Below are positions 17,167 to 24,708 of a stretch of DNA of 42,145 bases, in pieces. The notes under the pieces were generated by a model. It worked only from the letters and a program-made list of their open reading frames with translations. It made no database searches and was not told the DNA's origin. The stretch covers positions 1-42,145 of the forward strand of contig CALXMI010000037.1 in the NCBI GenBank assembly GCA_944389435.1, read 5' to 3'. This DNA comes from an uncultured Opitutales bacterium. Lineage in GTDB: Bacteria; Verrucomicrobiota; Verrucomicrobiia; Opitutales; UBA9783. A program made the translations under genes and the position numbers. Numbering within the stretch: position 1 is the first letter of the stretch; each line of letters starts with the position of its first letter.

Positions 17167-18945
17167 TTATCTATAATTCTCTGCTTGCTTACTAAACATC
17201 TCATAGTATTTGCCTCGTAGAGAGATCAACTCATCATGTGTGCCAACTTCTTTGACCCCCCCATCACCTATCAAATAAATTCTATCAGCGTTTCTAATAG
17301 TAGAAAGGCGGTGTGCAATGATAATAGTTGTCGATAAATTGCTACTGTCGAAAATAAGTTTTGTCATCTCATATTCTGCAATGGGATCCAATGCAGCTGA
17401 AGGCTCATCAAATATTAATAGTCCAAAATCCCCAGATAAAAGTCTTGCGATCCCAATCTTTTGAATTTCTCCTCCGGATAACATAATTCCGCCTTCATCA
17501 AATTCTTTCGTTACATTAGTGTGAATGCTTGCATTGTTTTTGATTAAAACATTTTTAAGATCCGCTCGCATTATAATATCGTGAACTTTTTTTTCGTCGG
17601 AATTATCATATATACACAGATTATCGGCAAAGGACATTGCATAAACATTTGTGTTTTGAAAAGCTACACCTATTCTTCGTCTCAAATCATTTATATCGTA
17701 GTTACGTATATCAACATCATTTATACATATGCTTCCTTTGTTAACATCATAAAACCGCATTAATAACTTAACTATTGTTGATTTTCCTACTCCATTTTCA
17801 CCTACTATAGCAATTTTTTCACCAGGATTGATTTTTAAATTTAAGTGATTTATTCGGAAATTTGAATTTTGATAATTAAAGGAGATATTGTTAAACGAAA
17901 TTTTAAATGCGCCCGTTGGAGCCATAATACCGGCATTTTTTTCTGTTTCTATGTAAGATTTCAGGTCGAAAAAATTTTTAATTCTTTTCGCATACATACT
18001 TAGACGATTTGCGTCTTTAACATAATAAAACATTTCATTTAACGCATTTTTTAAAGTTTCTACTGCTACCATCATAGTTATGTAAGAACCCACTGTTGCA
18101 ATATTTCCGGTATAAATACCATGCGCAATATTTAGAATAACGAATGTTCGCGCAATGTAAAACGTGAAGGTTCCTGTCAAAGCCCACGGAATCATTTTAA
18201 AAGCGAATTTCTTTATAACATTGATTTTCCCATCTTGGGCAGCATTGTATCCTGCGAACAGATAATCTTTTATATTGGTGCTTTTTAAATCTGCGGCATA
18301 GTTATTAGTATAGAAAACTCTATGATAATAATTCAGTTTTCTATCATATGGAATTATCTCCGTATCTTTTTTCACATCATAATAGTTTGTTAATATATGC
18401 ATTATATTCTCAACGATAGTCCCGATTATGGTGACAATCACAGCGATGGGACTTAATGTCGCAATAATAGAAAGCATTGAGATAATGGTTATAATGGAAG
18501 ACACCATTCGATTAACCATGTTTTGAGCATCGGCAGCTTTGGTTGCATACTCACTAACGGCCCATGTGTAACTATCGAAATACTCTGGATCATCAATATA
18601 TCTGTAATCCGTATTTATTGCCTTACGATAAGCGTTAAATTTCAACTGTGCATCAATCTGTGGTAACATTCTATTTTTGCAGAACATATTAAAAATATCT
18701 TCATAAACGGGCTGAAACATCAAAATTAACTGCATTAATATCACAATTAAACATATATCTTTAAAGGAATATCCCCCCTGTAACATATTGATAATTGTGC
18801 TCGGTAGATAGACCCCCACTAATTGAGCAATAGGTATTATTATTCCCCAAAAAAACAAAGAAAAAACTACAAACATTTTTCCATATTTCCAATATGGTTT
18901 GTATAGCCATGCTATATTCTTAATTGATTTAATTATTGTTTTCAC
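17167..18945 (-). CDS. ABC exporter (membrane plus ATPase) of cluster 1
   Basis: A protein of 592 residues. Hydrophobic segments lie at about 22-48, 60-75, 155-190 and 255-300, followed by an ATPase domain with Walker A GENGVGKST (about 380), signature LSGGEIQK, Walker B LLIFDEPSAALD and switch AHRLS. It is a full-length half-transporter, presumably a homodimer, without an N-terminal C39 peptidase, so it does not cleave a leader itself. The start is GTG at 18945 inside the end of the kinase gene, with AAGGA upstream. It probably exports the cluster 1 product. Confidence 0.92.
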   Translation of the reverse strand: MKTIIKSIKNIAWLYKPYWKYGKMFVVFSLFFWGIIIPIAQLVGVYLPSTIINMLQGGYSFKDICLIVILMQLILMFQPVYEDIFNMFCKNRMLPQIDAQLKFNAYRKAINTDYRYIDDPEYFDSYTWAVSEYATKAADAQNMVNRMVSSIITIISMLSIIATLSPIAVIVTIIGTIVENIMHILTNYYDVKKDTEIIPYDRKLNYYHRVFYTNNYAADLKSTNIKDYLFAGYNAAQDGKINVIKKFAFKMIPWALTGTFTFYIARTFVILNIAHGIYTGNIATVGSYITMMVAVETLKNALNEMFYYVKDANRLSMYAKRIKNFFDLKSYIETEKNAGIMAPTGAFKISFNNISFNYQNSNFRINHLNLKINPGEKIAIVGENGVGKSTIVKLLMRFYDVNKGSICINDVDIRNYDINDLRRRIGVAFQNTNVYAMSFADNLCIYDNSDEKKVHDIIMRADLKNVLIKNNASIHTNVTKEFDEGGIMLSGGEIQKIGIARLLSGDFGLLIFDEPSAALDPIAEYEMTKLIFDSSNLSTTIIIAHRLSTIRNADRIYLIGDGGVKEVGTHDELISLRGKYYEMFSKQAENYR

Positions 18946-19786
18946 TTTCTGTCATTCCTTGGTAAAATAAAAAATTAGTAATCGCTATAAAATTATTCGT
19001 ATTACGGTAAGCAACTTCATAAACTTTTGTGTTTTTTAGAAGATTGTTTATATCTTGAAATAGCGTACACATATCTTTAGAATGTCTTACATTATTGATA
19101 ATTGTTTTAAAAGCTTCACTTTTATCTAGTTTGCGTACGAAATCATTTTCGTTGTTGTACTTAGGCAATATTACTACGTCTATATTGTGCACACTAGGAC
19201 TTGTCTTTGGGGGATAATAAATTGTTCGCATTGTTTCTCCATCAAAAGTCTCACCCACCATATTGCTTTCCATCAATTGATCAACATTTTCTCTCACGGA
19301 AATAGGCATATTAAATCCGATATACTTACTTTTAGAAATATAAACGCAATCGTCGTCTATGTATTCTGCGTGCAAAACCAACGACAAATAGCTTGTTAAT
19401 GTTGTTTTACCGGATTTTCTTTCTCCTATCAATAAAATATTTTTATTGTTTAATCTCACACAAGAACCATGAATAATTGTACAATTCAAAATATTTGCAT
19501 ACCAATCTTCTAAAGCCCCAATTAATTGAAAAGCAAAGTGCTTGTCAATTGCATTGCAAAAAATACGATAGGGTGCTTTGTCGATGCATTTTTTGAAGGT
19601 GTTTCCAGAAACTATTTCTAACGCAATATCATTATCCGTGCTTTCATTTTTTGTATCTAAAAAAGTTTTTTTATAAGTGGAAAGCAAAGTTTCAAACAAA
19701 CCAACATTTTTCAAATAAAGGTTTTTGTCTATATGTAGTTTTAATGTAGTGTCATTAATGGTCCGCTTAAAATAAAGCACGATCAT
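18929..19786 (-). CDS. HPr-kinase-like peptide kinase of cluster 1
   Basis: A protein of 285 residues. An IIHGSCV segment (H106) is followed by a Walker A LIGERKSGKTTL (about 119-130) and YIDDDCVYI, the order seen in HprK C-terminal-like kinases. Such kinases occur in RiPP clusters beside PqqD-like proteins; in paeninodin-type lasso clusters they phosphorylate the C-terminal serine of the precursor. The precursor at 21536-21640 ends in serine, so it is a plausible substrate (inference). Its ATG is preceded by AAGGAG. It overlaps the ABC gene by 17 bases. Confidence 0.82.
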   Translation of the reverse strand: MIVLYFKRTINDTTLKLHIDKNLYLKNVGLFETLLSTYKKTFLDTKNESTDNDIALEIVSGNTFKKCIDKAPYRIFCNAIDKHFAFQLIGALEDWYANILNCTIIHGSCVRLNNKNILLIGERKSGKTTLTSYLSLVLHAEYIDDDCVYISKSKYIGFNMPISVRENVDQLMESNMVGETFDGETMRTIYYPPKTSPSVHNIDVVILPKYNNENDFVRKLDKSEAFKTIINNVRHSKDMCTLFQDINNLLKNTKVYEVAYRNTNNFIAITNFLFYQGMTESENNN

Positions 19787-19798
19787 TCTCCTTATCTT

Positions 19799-20098
19799 TT
19801 AAACGTATTCTTTGATTAGTTCTTCGCAACAGAACTCTTTCAAAATTTTATTTACATCATCAAGCAAGCTTATATTTGTTTTTTGCGGTGCATATGTGGA
19901 TATAATTTTTTCACAAATATATTGGCTGCTGATATCTAAATTTTGTTCATTTGCCTCATTAAGAATATTCCAAATAAAAGAAGCGGATTGATTTAAAGAA
20001 ATTATACGCTTGCGTTGCTTGTCGTATGCAACAATCTCGTTCTCTATATTTTCTATTTCAAGTTTCGTTAATATCATTTCTTTGCCGTTAATTTTCAT
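19799..20098 (-). CDS. PqqD-like RiPP recognition protein
   Basis: A protein of 99 residues with the PqqD layout: a beta hairpin 'EIVAYDKQRKRIISLNQSASFIW' (D24, N36 and W43 in typical places) followed by helices. PqqD domains bind leader peptides and bring them to radical SAM enzymes. It lies between the SPASM enzyme and the kinase, with TAGGAG before its ATG. It is expected to bind the leader of the 34-residue precursor. Confidence 0.85.
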   Translation of the reverse strand: MKINGKEMILTKLEIENIENEIVAYDKQRKRIISLNQSASFIWNILNEANEQNLDISSQYICEKIISTYAPQKTNISLLDDVNKILKEFCCEELIKEYV

Positions 20099-20108
20099 AA
20101 TTATACTC

Positions 20109-21461
20109 CTAATTGCTTGTTAATTTATAAACAGAATTTTTTCCAAAAAGAACGTTGTCGACTAATTCAGCTTTCCAACCAAAGCATGTATTTCCACAAA
20201 GAATCTCGGTAAATACATACGACCAGTACTTTCGAATTAATTGACACTCATAATCCCTGTATTTTGTATCAAAGGCATTGTCTCTCACAACCTTTAGCGG
20301 ACAGCCGCCTTTGCAAAAACGATACGCTATACATCCTCTGCACTCATCAAAAGAATTCTTCACCACATCTAAATGTTGATCGGTATAGCTGTTATAAAAA
20401 TCCACCATATTGTCTTTTATTTCGGCAACGATGGTTTTGAACTGCTCGGCCTCAATACAGTTGATAATTTTTCTATCTGGCATCAGCCAAAAACATTCTG
20501 CAAATGTAGCTCCGCAACAGTATTCTGCAATAGTATTATTAAATATCGGTGTAGAAATATATAACTTGTAATTCTTTTCCTTTGCGTAGTTATGTAAGTT
20601 CACATAATGGTGAAAGAAATCGTATTTTTCTATGTTGTATTGATCTTTGTTGCCGTTTTTTAATGCACGCCCAGACGGAATTATTGGCATAATGCTCCAC
20701 TCGTTTATACCAGAACTGTTGTTTGCAATGTTATCACAAATTTGCTTGAGGTTTTCAAAGTTTTCATACCAAACAGTTGATCTTACCGTTAGTGAGCGTC
20801 CGCTTTGGCTAAAGTCTTGAAGAGTTTTTTCGACGACTGGAGATGAATTTGTTGTGTCAGAACATTTTCTGTTTCTGTTTTGCAAAAAAGATGTTCCATC
20901 ATACGACAACATAATTTTGTCAAAATGTTTAATTATAAATTTTCTCTGAGAGTTATTAAGCATTCCATTTGTCGTTAATTCAAAATAATAAGGCACAGAG
21001 CAGTTATCACAAAGATTTTTTATGGCACGTATTGACTCTTTAAACAACTCCCAATTAAATGTAGGCTCACCACCTCCCGTGAAAAAGAATCGCAAAGGTT
21101 CAGAATCATCGTTCTTATCAATAAATTGATATATTTTCCTCTTTTTAATTGCTTCTTTAACAAAAACGAGAATATCTTTCACTGACAGTAAGTCCTGATT
21201 TCCGCTGGTTGAAGAATAACTACAGTAATTACACCTTAATTGACAATTGTATGTCAAACATATACCAATCAAATTTATTGGCTTGTTTTTGGCAGACATT
21301 TTTGTTTTATCTAATTTATCTAAACAACTTTTTAATTCTTCATAATTATCAGTTTTTCTACAAATAGTATTTATTTCGGTTATTACGCTTTGTGCTGCGT
21401 CTTTGGGATAAAATATCAGTCTTTCCGAGTCGAAAATATAATTGCCTATATAGTGGTACAT
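20109..21461 (-). CDS. Radical SAM/SPASM peptide maturase of cluster 1
   Basis: A protein of 450 residues. CQLRCNYC (C73, C77, C80) is the 4Fe-4S site and FFTGGGEPTF binds SAM. The C-terminal part is SPASM-like, with CCGATFAEC and CRGCIAYRFCKGGCP supplying ligands for auxiliary clusters. Enzymes of this type make thioether, C-C or similar crosslinks on peptides. The ATG at 21461 has GGAGGA ten bases before it and is preferred over 21509. The gene follows the precursor directly, so the likely substrate has the core CCPTGKTNS. The bond formed cannot be predicted; a cysteine thioether is one option. Confidence 0.92.
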   Translation of the reverse strand: MYHYIGNYIFDSERLIFYPKDAAQSVITEINTICRKTDNYEELKSCLDKLDKTKMSAKNKPINLIGICLTYNCQLRCNYCSYSSTSGNQDLLSVKDILVFVKEAIKKRKIYQFIDKNDDSEPLRFFFTGGGEPTFNWELFKESIRAIKNLCDNCSVPYYFELTTNGMLNNSQRKFIIKHFDKIMLSYDGTSFLQNRNRKCSDTTNSSPVVEKTLQDFSQSGRSLTVRSTVWYENFENLKQICDNIANNSSGINEWSIMPIIPSGRALKNGNKDQYNIEKYDFFHHYVNLHNYAKEKNYKLYISTPIFNNTIAEYCCGATFAECFWLMPDRKIINCIEAEQFKTIVAEIKDNMVDFYNSYTDQHLDVVKNSFDECRGCIAYRFCKGGCPLKVVRDNAFDTKYRDYECQLIRKYWSYVFTEILCGNTCFGWKAELVDNVLFGKNSVYKLTSN

Positions 21462-21535
21462 AAACGCATCTTCCTCCAAATAGATGGTGTAAATAGTTCT
21501 AGACACCATTTATATATATATTTCTTATGATAGCA

Positions 21536-21640
21536 CTATGAGTTCGTCTTGCCGGTAGGACAACACGATGCAGCGCGAGCCTCAATAGCACGAAGTTCTT
21601 CTTCGTCATACACTACGATAGCAGGTGTTTCGTATACCAT
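21536..21640 (-). CDS. RiPP-like precursor peptide of cluster 1 (34 residues)
   Basis: The peptide opens MVYETPAIVVYDEEEL, has a helical middle (RAIEARAAS) and ends CCPTGKTNS. A strong ribosome site (GAGGAGGG) lies five bases before the ATG at 21640. It is the first gene after a near-consensus promoter and directly precedes the SPASM maturase, the usual precursor position. The acidic leader, the Ala-rich junction and a short core with paired cysteines support a modified peptide. It shares its pattern (P-x-[IV]-V, then EL, then an A-rich helix, S and C) with the second precursor at 22010. A C-terminal serine could be the kinase target. Confidence 0.85.
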   Translation of the reverse strand: MVYETPAIVVYDEEELRAIEARAASCCPTGKTNS

Positions 21641-21961
21641 AATTTCCCTCCTCTCTCATTCATTCTAATATGTTTTTGGTTCGCTAGAACTATTTACTGA
21701 GTTTAAACGATAAATAATACCGAGTTACAATCCATTAGCAAAATCCGTGCATTTTTAAAAACAATTGTAAGTTTGTTCCGTATCAGATTATAATATAACA
21801 GTTTATATTTGTCAATATTTCGTTTAGTGATTTTAAAAAATAAAATAAAAAAACGTCAAATTGTAGCCATTTTGTAGATAATCTCTTGATTTTTGATAGA
21901 ATAAATGTTATTATATTCAAAAAGCATCGTTTGGTTGTTTTAGGTTTTGCTTCTTAACATA
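21641..21961. other. Leader region and promoter of cluster 1, otherwise no gene
   Basis: From the promoter near 21800 to the precursor ATG there is an untranslated leader of about 140 bases, AT-rich, without a clear riboswitch fold or terminator. Between the promoter and the terminator at 21962 (about 21816-21961) I see no supported gene; the small frames there lack ribosome sites. Confidence 0.6.
21787..21815 (-). promoter_or_regulatory. Consensus sigma-A promoter of cluster 1
   Basis: On the minus strand, TTGACA (21815-21810) is followed by exactly 17 bases and then TATAAT (21792-21787), a perfect match to the vegetative consensus. It drives the precursor and the downstream enzymes. Such a strong promoter suggests constitutive transcription unless a repressor binds. 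Confidence 0.85.
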
Positions 21962-21996
21962 GAAAAGGAACCGTCGACCTTACGGCCGACGGTTCC
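21962..21996 (-). terminator. Terminator of the regulator-precursor 2 transcript
   Basis: The arms GGAACCGTCG (21967-21976) and CGACGGTTCC (21987-21996) extend by a further near-complementary 3 bp around a TTAC loop. On the minus strand TTTTCT follows. It insulates the regulator-precursor unit from the cluster 1 promoter. Confidence 0.85.
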
Positions 21997-22009
21997 TCAG
22001 AAAATTTTA

Positions 22010-22120
22010 TTATCTGAAATCTCCGGCGAAACATTGTCCGGATCTTGCAGCTGCTTGAATATGTTTTGCCAACTCTTTGGCACTCAATTCTACAACCACA
22101 GGCTTAACCCATTTTTTCAA
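22010..22120 (-). CDS. Second RiPP-like precursor peptide (36 residues, TTG start)
   Basis: The peptide opens MKKWVKPVVVELSAKEL, has an AKHIQAAARSG middle and ends QCFAGDFR. The start is a TTG at 22120 that overlaps the stop of the regulator gene (TTGA), with AAGGGGGG seven bases upstream, so translation is coupled. It is followed at once by a terminator. The pattern 'W.KP.V..LSA.EL...I.A.A.SG.C' is typical of precursors handled by PqqD and radical SAM proteins. There is no enzyme gene downstream on this strand, so cluster 2, divergent on the other side of the regulator, is the likely maturation set. Cluster 1 enzymes are the alternative. Confidence 0.78.
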   Translation of the reverse strand: MKKWVKPVVVELSAKELAKHIQAAARSGQCFAGDFR

Positions 22121-23178
22121 CTAAATCCCCCCTTATCTTTATAATATTTTTCTAACATACCGCATAGGGTCTGAAAGTACTGTTTATTAATGCTGTAAAG
22201 AATGGTTCTCCCGCGATTTCGCGTCTTAAGCATACCAGCTTTTATCATTAAAGATAGATGGTAATAAGCATTTGTTCCAGTAAATCCGAATTCTTGCTCC
22301 AAATCTTTTATTGTTATTTCTTCTTTTTCATATATCAAGTTCAAAACCGAAACTCTGTTTGATTCAGAAATTGCGTTTCCGAAATTTTCAAGCTCTGGCA
22401 ATCTAAACTGAACAGTCAAATAATTGATATGTTCAATATAATCAATACCTAATAATATTACAACTTCATTTGAATAATAGTGTGTTTTAACACAATTCTT
22501 ATGATATAAGCAGAACGTGATGTAAATATCGTCAAAACAAGAAAAATCGCCTTTTTGATTTTTCGTTTGCATAAGTTGGTTTAAAACAATATCAAAATCA
22601 AAATTATCTTTAAGTTCACTCAATAATTTATGTTTTGCATCATACTTTTGAGATAACGCAAAACTTTTCTCCATCAACTCATATGACAGTTTGTGGATAA
22701 CCGTTTCAGGCTCTATAAAGAACGAATATAACGCACTTTTAATTTCACCGCTATATGTGGAATTTTTGATGAACTTATTAACATAGGTTATCGAGTCCTT
22801 ACATTTTATGACATCTTCTTCGCGAATATCCTTAAAGTAGAATCTAATAATATTCTCTTTTACCTTTTCGTGATTGGATAATTCTTCTTGCACCATAGAG
22901 AGATTATAATTTTCAAAAACAAAATGTGCTTTATATGGCTCGTAATAATATTTAGTTATTACATTCTTTTTGTCTTCTGTGAAATAGAAAAACAAAAGAA
23001 GCTCATCTGAAATCGGTGAAAATTCATTTAGTATTTTACTGTAATAGTCAGTATCTTCACTTGATTTACTATAGTTTATGAAATTTGTCAGACAATAATC
23101 CTTGTTAAAATTAAAAGCAAATAAGAAAAAAAGGTCGTATATAAAGCCGGGTTCATCAAGAAATTTAATATTTCTCAT
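22117..23178 (-). CDS. Winged-helix (ArsR-like C-terminal) regulator coupled to precursor 2
   Basis: A protein of 353 residues. The last 80 or so form a winged helix: ITIKDLEQEFGFTGTNAYYHL is the helix-turn-helix and TRNRGRTILYSI the wing. The first 260 residues are a large unrecognised helical domain, perhaps a ligand sensor. The ATG at 23178 has AAGGAGG eight bases upstream and is preferred over the GTG at 23181. It has a paralogue at 35873-36817 with the same layout. It is transcribed divergently from cluster 2 across a palindrome and is coupled to a precursor gene, so peptide-responsive autoregulation is plausible. Confidence 0.85.
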   Translation of the reverse strand: MRNIKFLDEPGFIYDLFFLFAFNFNKDYCLTNFINYSKSSEDTDYYSKILNEFSPISDELLLFFYFTEDKKNVITKYYYEPYKAHFVFENYNLSMVQEELSNHEKVKENIIRFYFKDIREEDVIKCKDSITYVNKFIKNSTYSGEIKSALYSFFIEPETVIHKLSYELMEKSFALSQKYDAKHKLLSELKDNFDFDIVLNQLMQTKNQKGDFSCFDDIYITFCLYHKNCVKTHYYSNEVVILLGIDYIEHINYLTVQFRLPELENFGNAISESNRVSVLNLIYEKEEITIKDLEQEFGFTGTNAYYHLSLMIKAGMLKTRNRGRTILYSINKQYFQTLCGMLEKYYKDKGGFS

Positions 23179-23203
23179 CACCGTATCCTCCTTAACTTCG
23201 TTA

Positions 23204-23232
23204 ATTGTAGCACACTTTTTTTATAAAATCAA
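23204..23232 (-). promoter_or_regulatory. Promoter of the regulator-precursor 2 unit
   Basis: On the minus strand, TTGATT (23232-23227), a 17-base spacer and TACAAT (23209-23204) precede the regulator's AAGGAGG site. The -35 box lies two bases from the palindrome at 23235-23259, so a protein bound there could control it. Confidence 0.7.
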
Positions 23233-23234
23233 TT

Positions 23235-23259
23235 TATTTTTAGTGAACAACTAAAAATA
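23235..23259. promoter_or_regulatory. 25-bp palindromic operator between divergent units
   Basis: Perfect 10-bp arms (TATTTTTAGT and ACTAAAAATA) are separated by GAACA. The palindrome touches a plus-strand -10 box TATAAT at 23258-23263 (its -35 position is poor) ahead of the XRE gene, and it abuts the minus-strand -35 box of the winged-helix gene. One bound dimer could therefore control both directions. Either the winged-helix or the XRE protein could be the ligand; the sequence does not decide. Confidence 0.75.
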
Positions 23260-23300
23260 TAATAAAACCAATGTTTAAGAAACATACGAAAGGCATAAAT

Positions 23301-23609
23301 ATGATAGGGAAAAAGTTAAAGAGAAGCAGAATATCCGCAGGTTTAACCCAACAGCAGTTGGCAGAAAAAATTGGAATTAGCAGAAGTGCGGTTTCCAAAT
23401 ACGAATGTAACAAGTTGCGACCAAGCCTTAAAGTAAAGGCCAAACTTTGTTTGCGTTTGGATGATTGTGCCGATTTCTTATTAGCCTCCAACTCTCGAAA
23501 GCACGACAAAGTTTCCGTGTCCTCTCAGCCCCTTTCACCCGAAGAAATCAATAATATAGCAGAATTAATTAAAGAATGGACTTCGGAAGAATACCGTCTA
23601 TTTCCCTAA
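23301..23609 (+). CDS. XRE-family helix-turn-helix regulator
   Basis: A protein of 102 residues. Residues about 2-55 form a Cro/CI-type domain (LKRSRISAGLTQQQLAEKIG, then ISRSAVSKYE). The C-terminal 40 residues are short and acidic. The ATG at 23301 has GAAAGG upstream; an in-frame ATG at 23271 has none. It is the first plus-strand gene after the palindrome and heads cluster 2. Confidence 0.85.
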   Translation: MIGKKLKRSRISAGLTQQQLAEKIGISRSAVSKYECNKLRPSLKVKAKLCLRLDDCADFLLASNSRKHDKVSVSSQPLSPEEINNIAELIKEWTSEEYRLFP

Positions 23610-23640
23610 CAGAAAAAACAAGAAATATGCATTTTTAGAA

Positions 23641-23859
23641 TTGCAGCAATCATTAAAGAAATCTCTACCCAAAACAGTAACCGAAGCAATAGTTTTTCCT
23701 AACAATAATGCATATTGGATATGCCCAAATTGCAAATGCTCTTTTGAAAGAGAGTACCAATCGTATTGTGACAGATGTGGACAACGATTAAAGTGGATCG
23801 CTTTAAGAAAAGTTAAATATATACTAATAAAACCACCAAATAATAAAAAATATTTTTAG
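23641..23859 (+). CDS. Small zinc-ribbon protein
   Basis: A protein of 72 residues starting at a TTG, with no convincing ribosome site. The middle has CPNC and CDRC, a zinc-ribbon (CPNCKCSFEREYQSYCDRCG). The tail is basic. Its role is unknown. The zinc ligands make it likely to be real even though the start is uncertain. Confidence 0.6.
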   Translation: MQQSLKKSLPKTVTEAIVFPNNNAYWICPNCKCSFEREYQSYCDRCGQRLKWIALRKVKYILIKPPNNKKYF

Positions 23860-23898
23860 TCATTGGCAAATTATAAATCGCAAATCAGGGAGAATATT

Positions 23899-24708
23899 AT
23901 GTTAACGATAGCCATACACGCACCATTCCAAACAAGCTTTACCATAAAAACCAACTGCAAAGAGTTAGCAAATGCAATTGTGTTAAGGCACGGTAAATAT
24001 GCAACTAAAAGTACAACTCAATCAGATATTACAATTATCGCTGAAAAAGAACAATCAGGTTATAGCATATACTTTAACGGCAATTCTGTAAAAACAAATG
24101 CTCCCTTAAAAAAAATAGAAGACATTATGTATGACAACCGTAAATATGAAGAAACAATATTTGCCGTTCACGGCGGTGCTGTAGAATACAATAATGGCGC
24201 ATATCTTGTTGTTGCCTCCACTACAAGCGGAAAAACCACCCTTACATCATATCTAGTTTCAAACGGTTTTGGATATATTACTGATGATTGCATACTTCTT
24301 GACCGTGAAAGCTTTAAAATATATCCGTTTACAACTCCCCTGCATTTGCGCAAAGGCGGTTATAACGCTCTGAAAGCTTTAGGTTGTGCCCCTGAAAGCT
24401 ATGATTTTTTAGACTCGGTTTCCATTAAAAGATATGTTTATACGCCTAATAATTCTGTTTCAAAACCGCTGCCGCTTAAAAAAATATTTTTTATCACAAG
24501 AACGGAAGATACGAATATGATAGAAGAAATGAATACCACAGAAAAAATAACCGCTCTTCTCAAATCGCCTATTACTGAATATGAAATTGGCGGCAGTTAT
24601 CTTTCGTTTATTTCCAAACTGTCCGCTATTCCCTGCAAAAGGCTTTATTACAGCAATATGGATTTTGTCGCCGAGGTAATTAAATATGAACAACAATCTT
24701 ATAATTAA
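23899..24708 (+). CDS. HPr-kinase-like peptide kinase of cluster 2
   Basis: A protein of 269 residues. The order FAVHGGAVE (H91), then VVASTTSGKTTL (105-115), then YITDDCILLDRE matches the HPr-kinase-like protein of cluster 1, but the first glycine of the P-loop is alanine. The ATG at 23899 has AGGGAG upstream and is chosen over 23863. It overlaps the next gene by 23 bases, giving a kinase plus PqqD pair as in cluster 1. It may phosphorylate a precursor serine or threonine; Ser27 of precursor 2 is a candidate. Confidence 0.8.
   Translation: MLTIAIHAPFQTSFTIKTNCKELANAIVLRHGKYATKSTTQSDITIIAEKEQSGYSIYFNGNSVKTNAPLKKIEDIMYDNRKYEETIFAVHGGAVEYNNGAYLVVASTTSGKTTLTSYLVSNGFGYITDDCILLDRESFKIYPFTTPLHLRKGGYNALKALGCAPESYDFLDSVSIKRYVYTPNNSVSKPLPLKKIFFITRTEDTNMIEEMNTTEKITALLKSPITEYEIGGSYLSFISKLSAIPCKRLYYSNMDFVAEVIKYEQQSYN

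Noticed and set aside
21816-21961. Short frames between the cluster 1 promoter and the terminator as further precursors
   Set aside because: They are 6 to 23 codons without ribosome sites or leader features.
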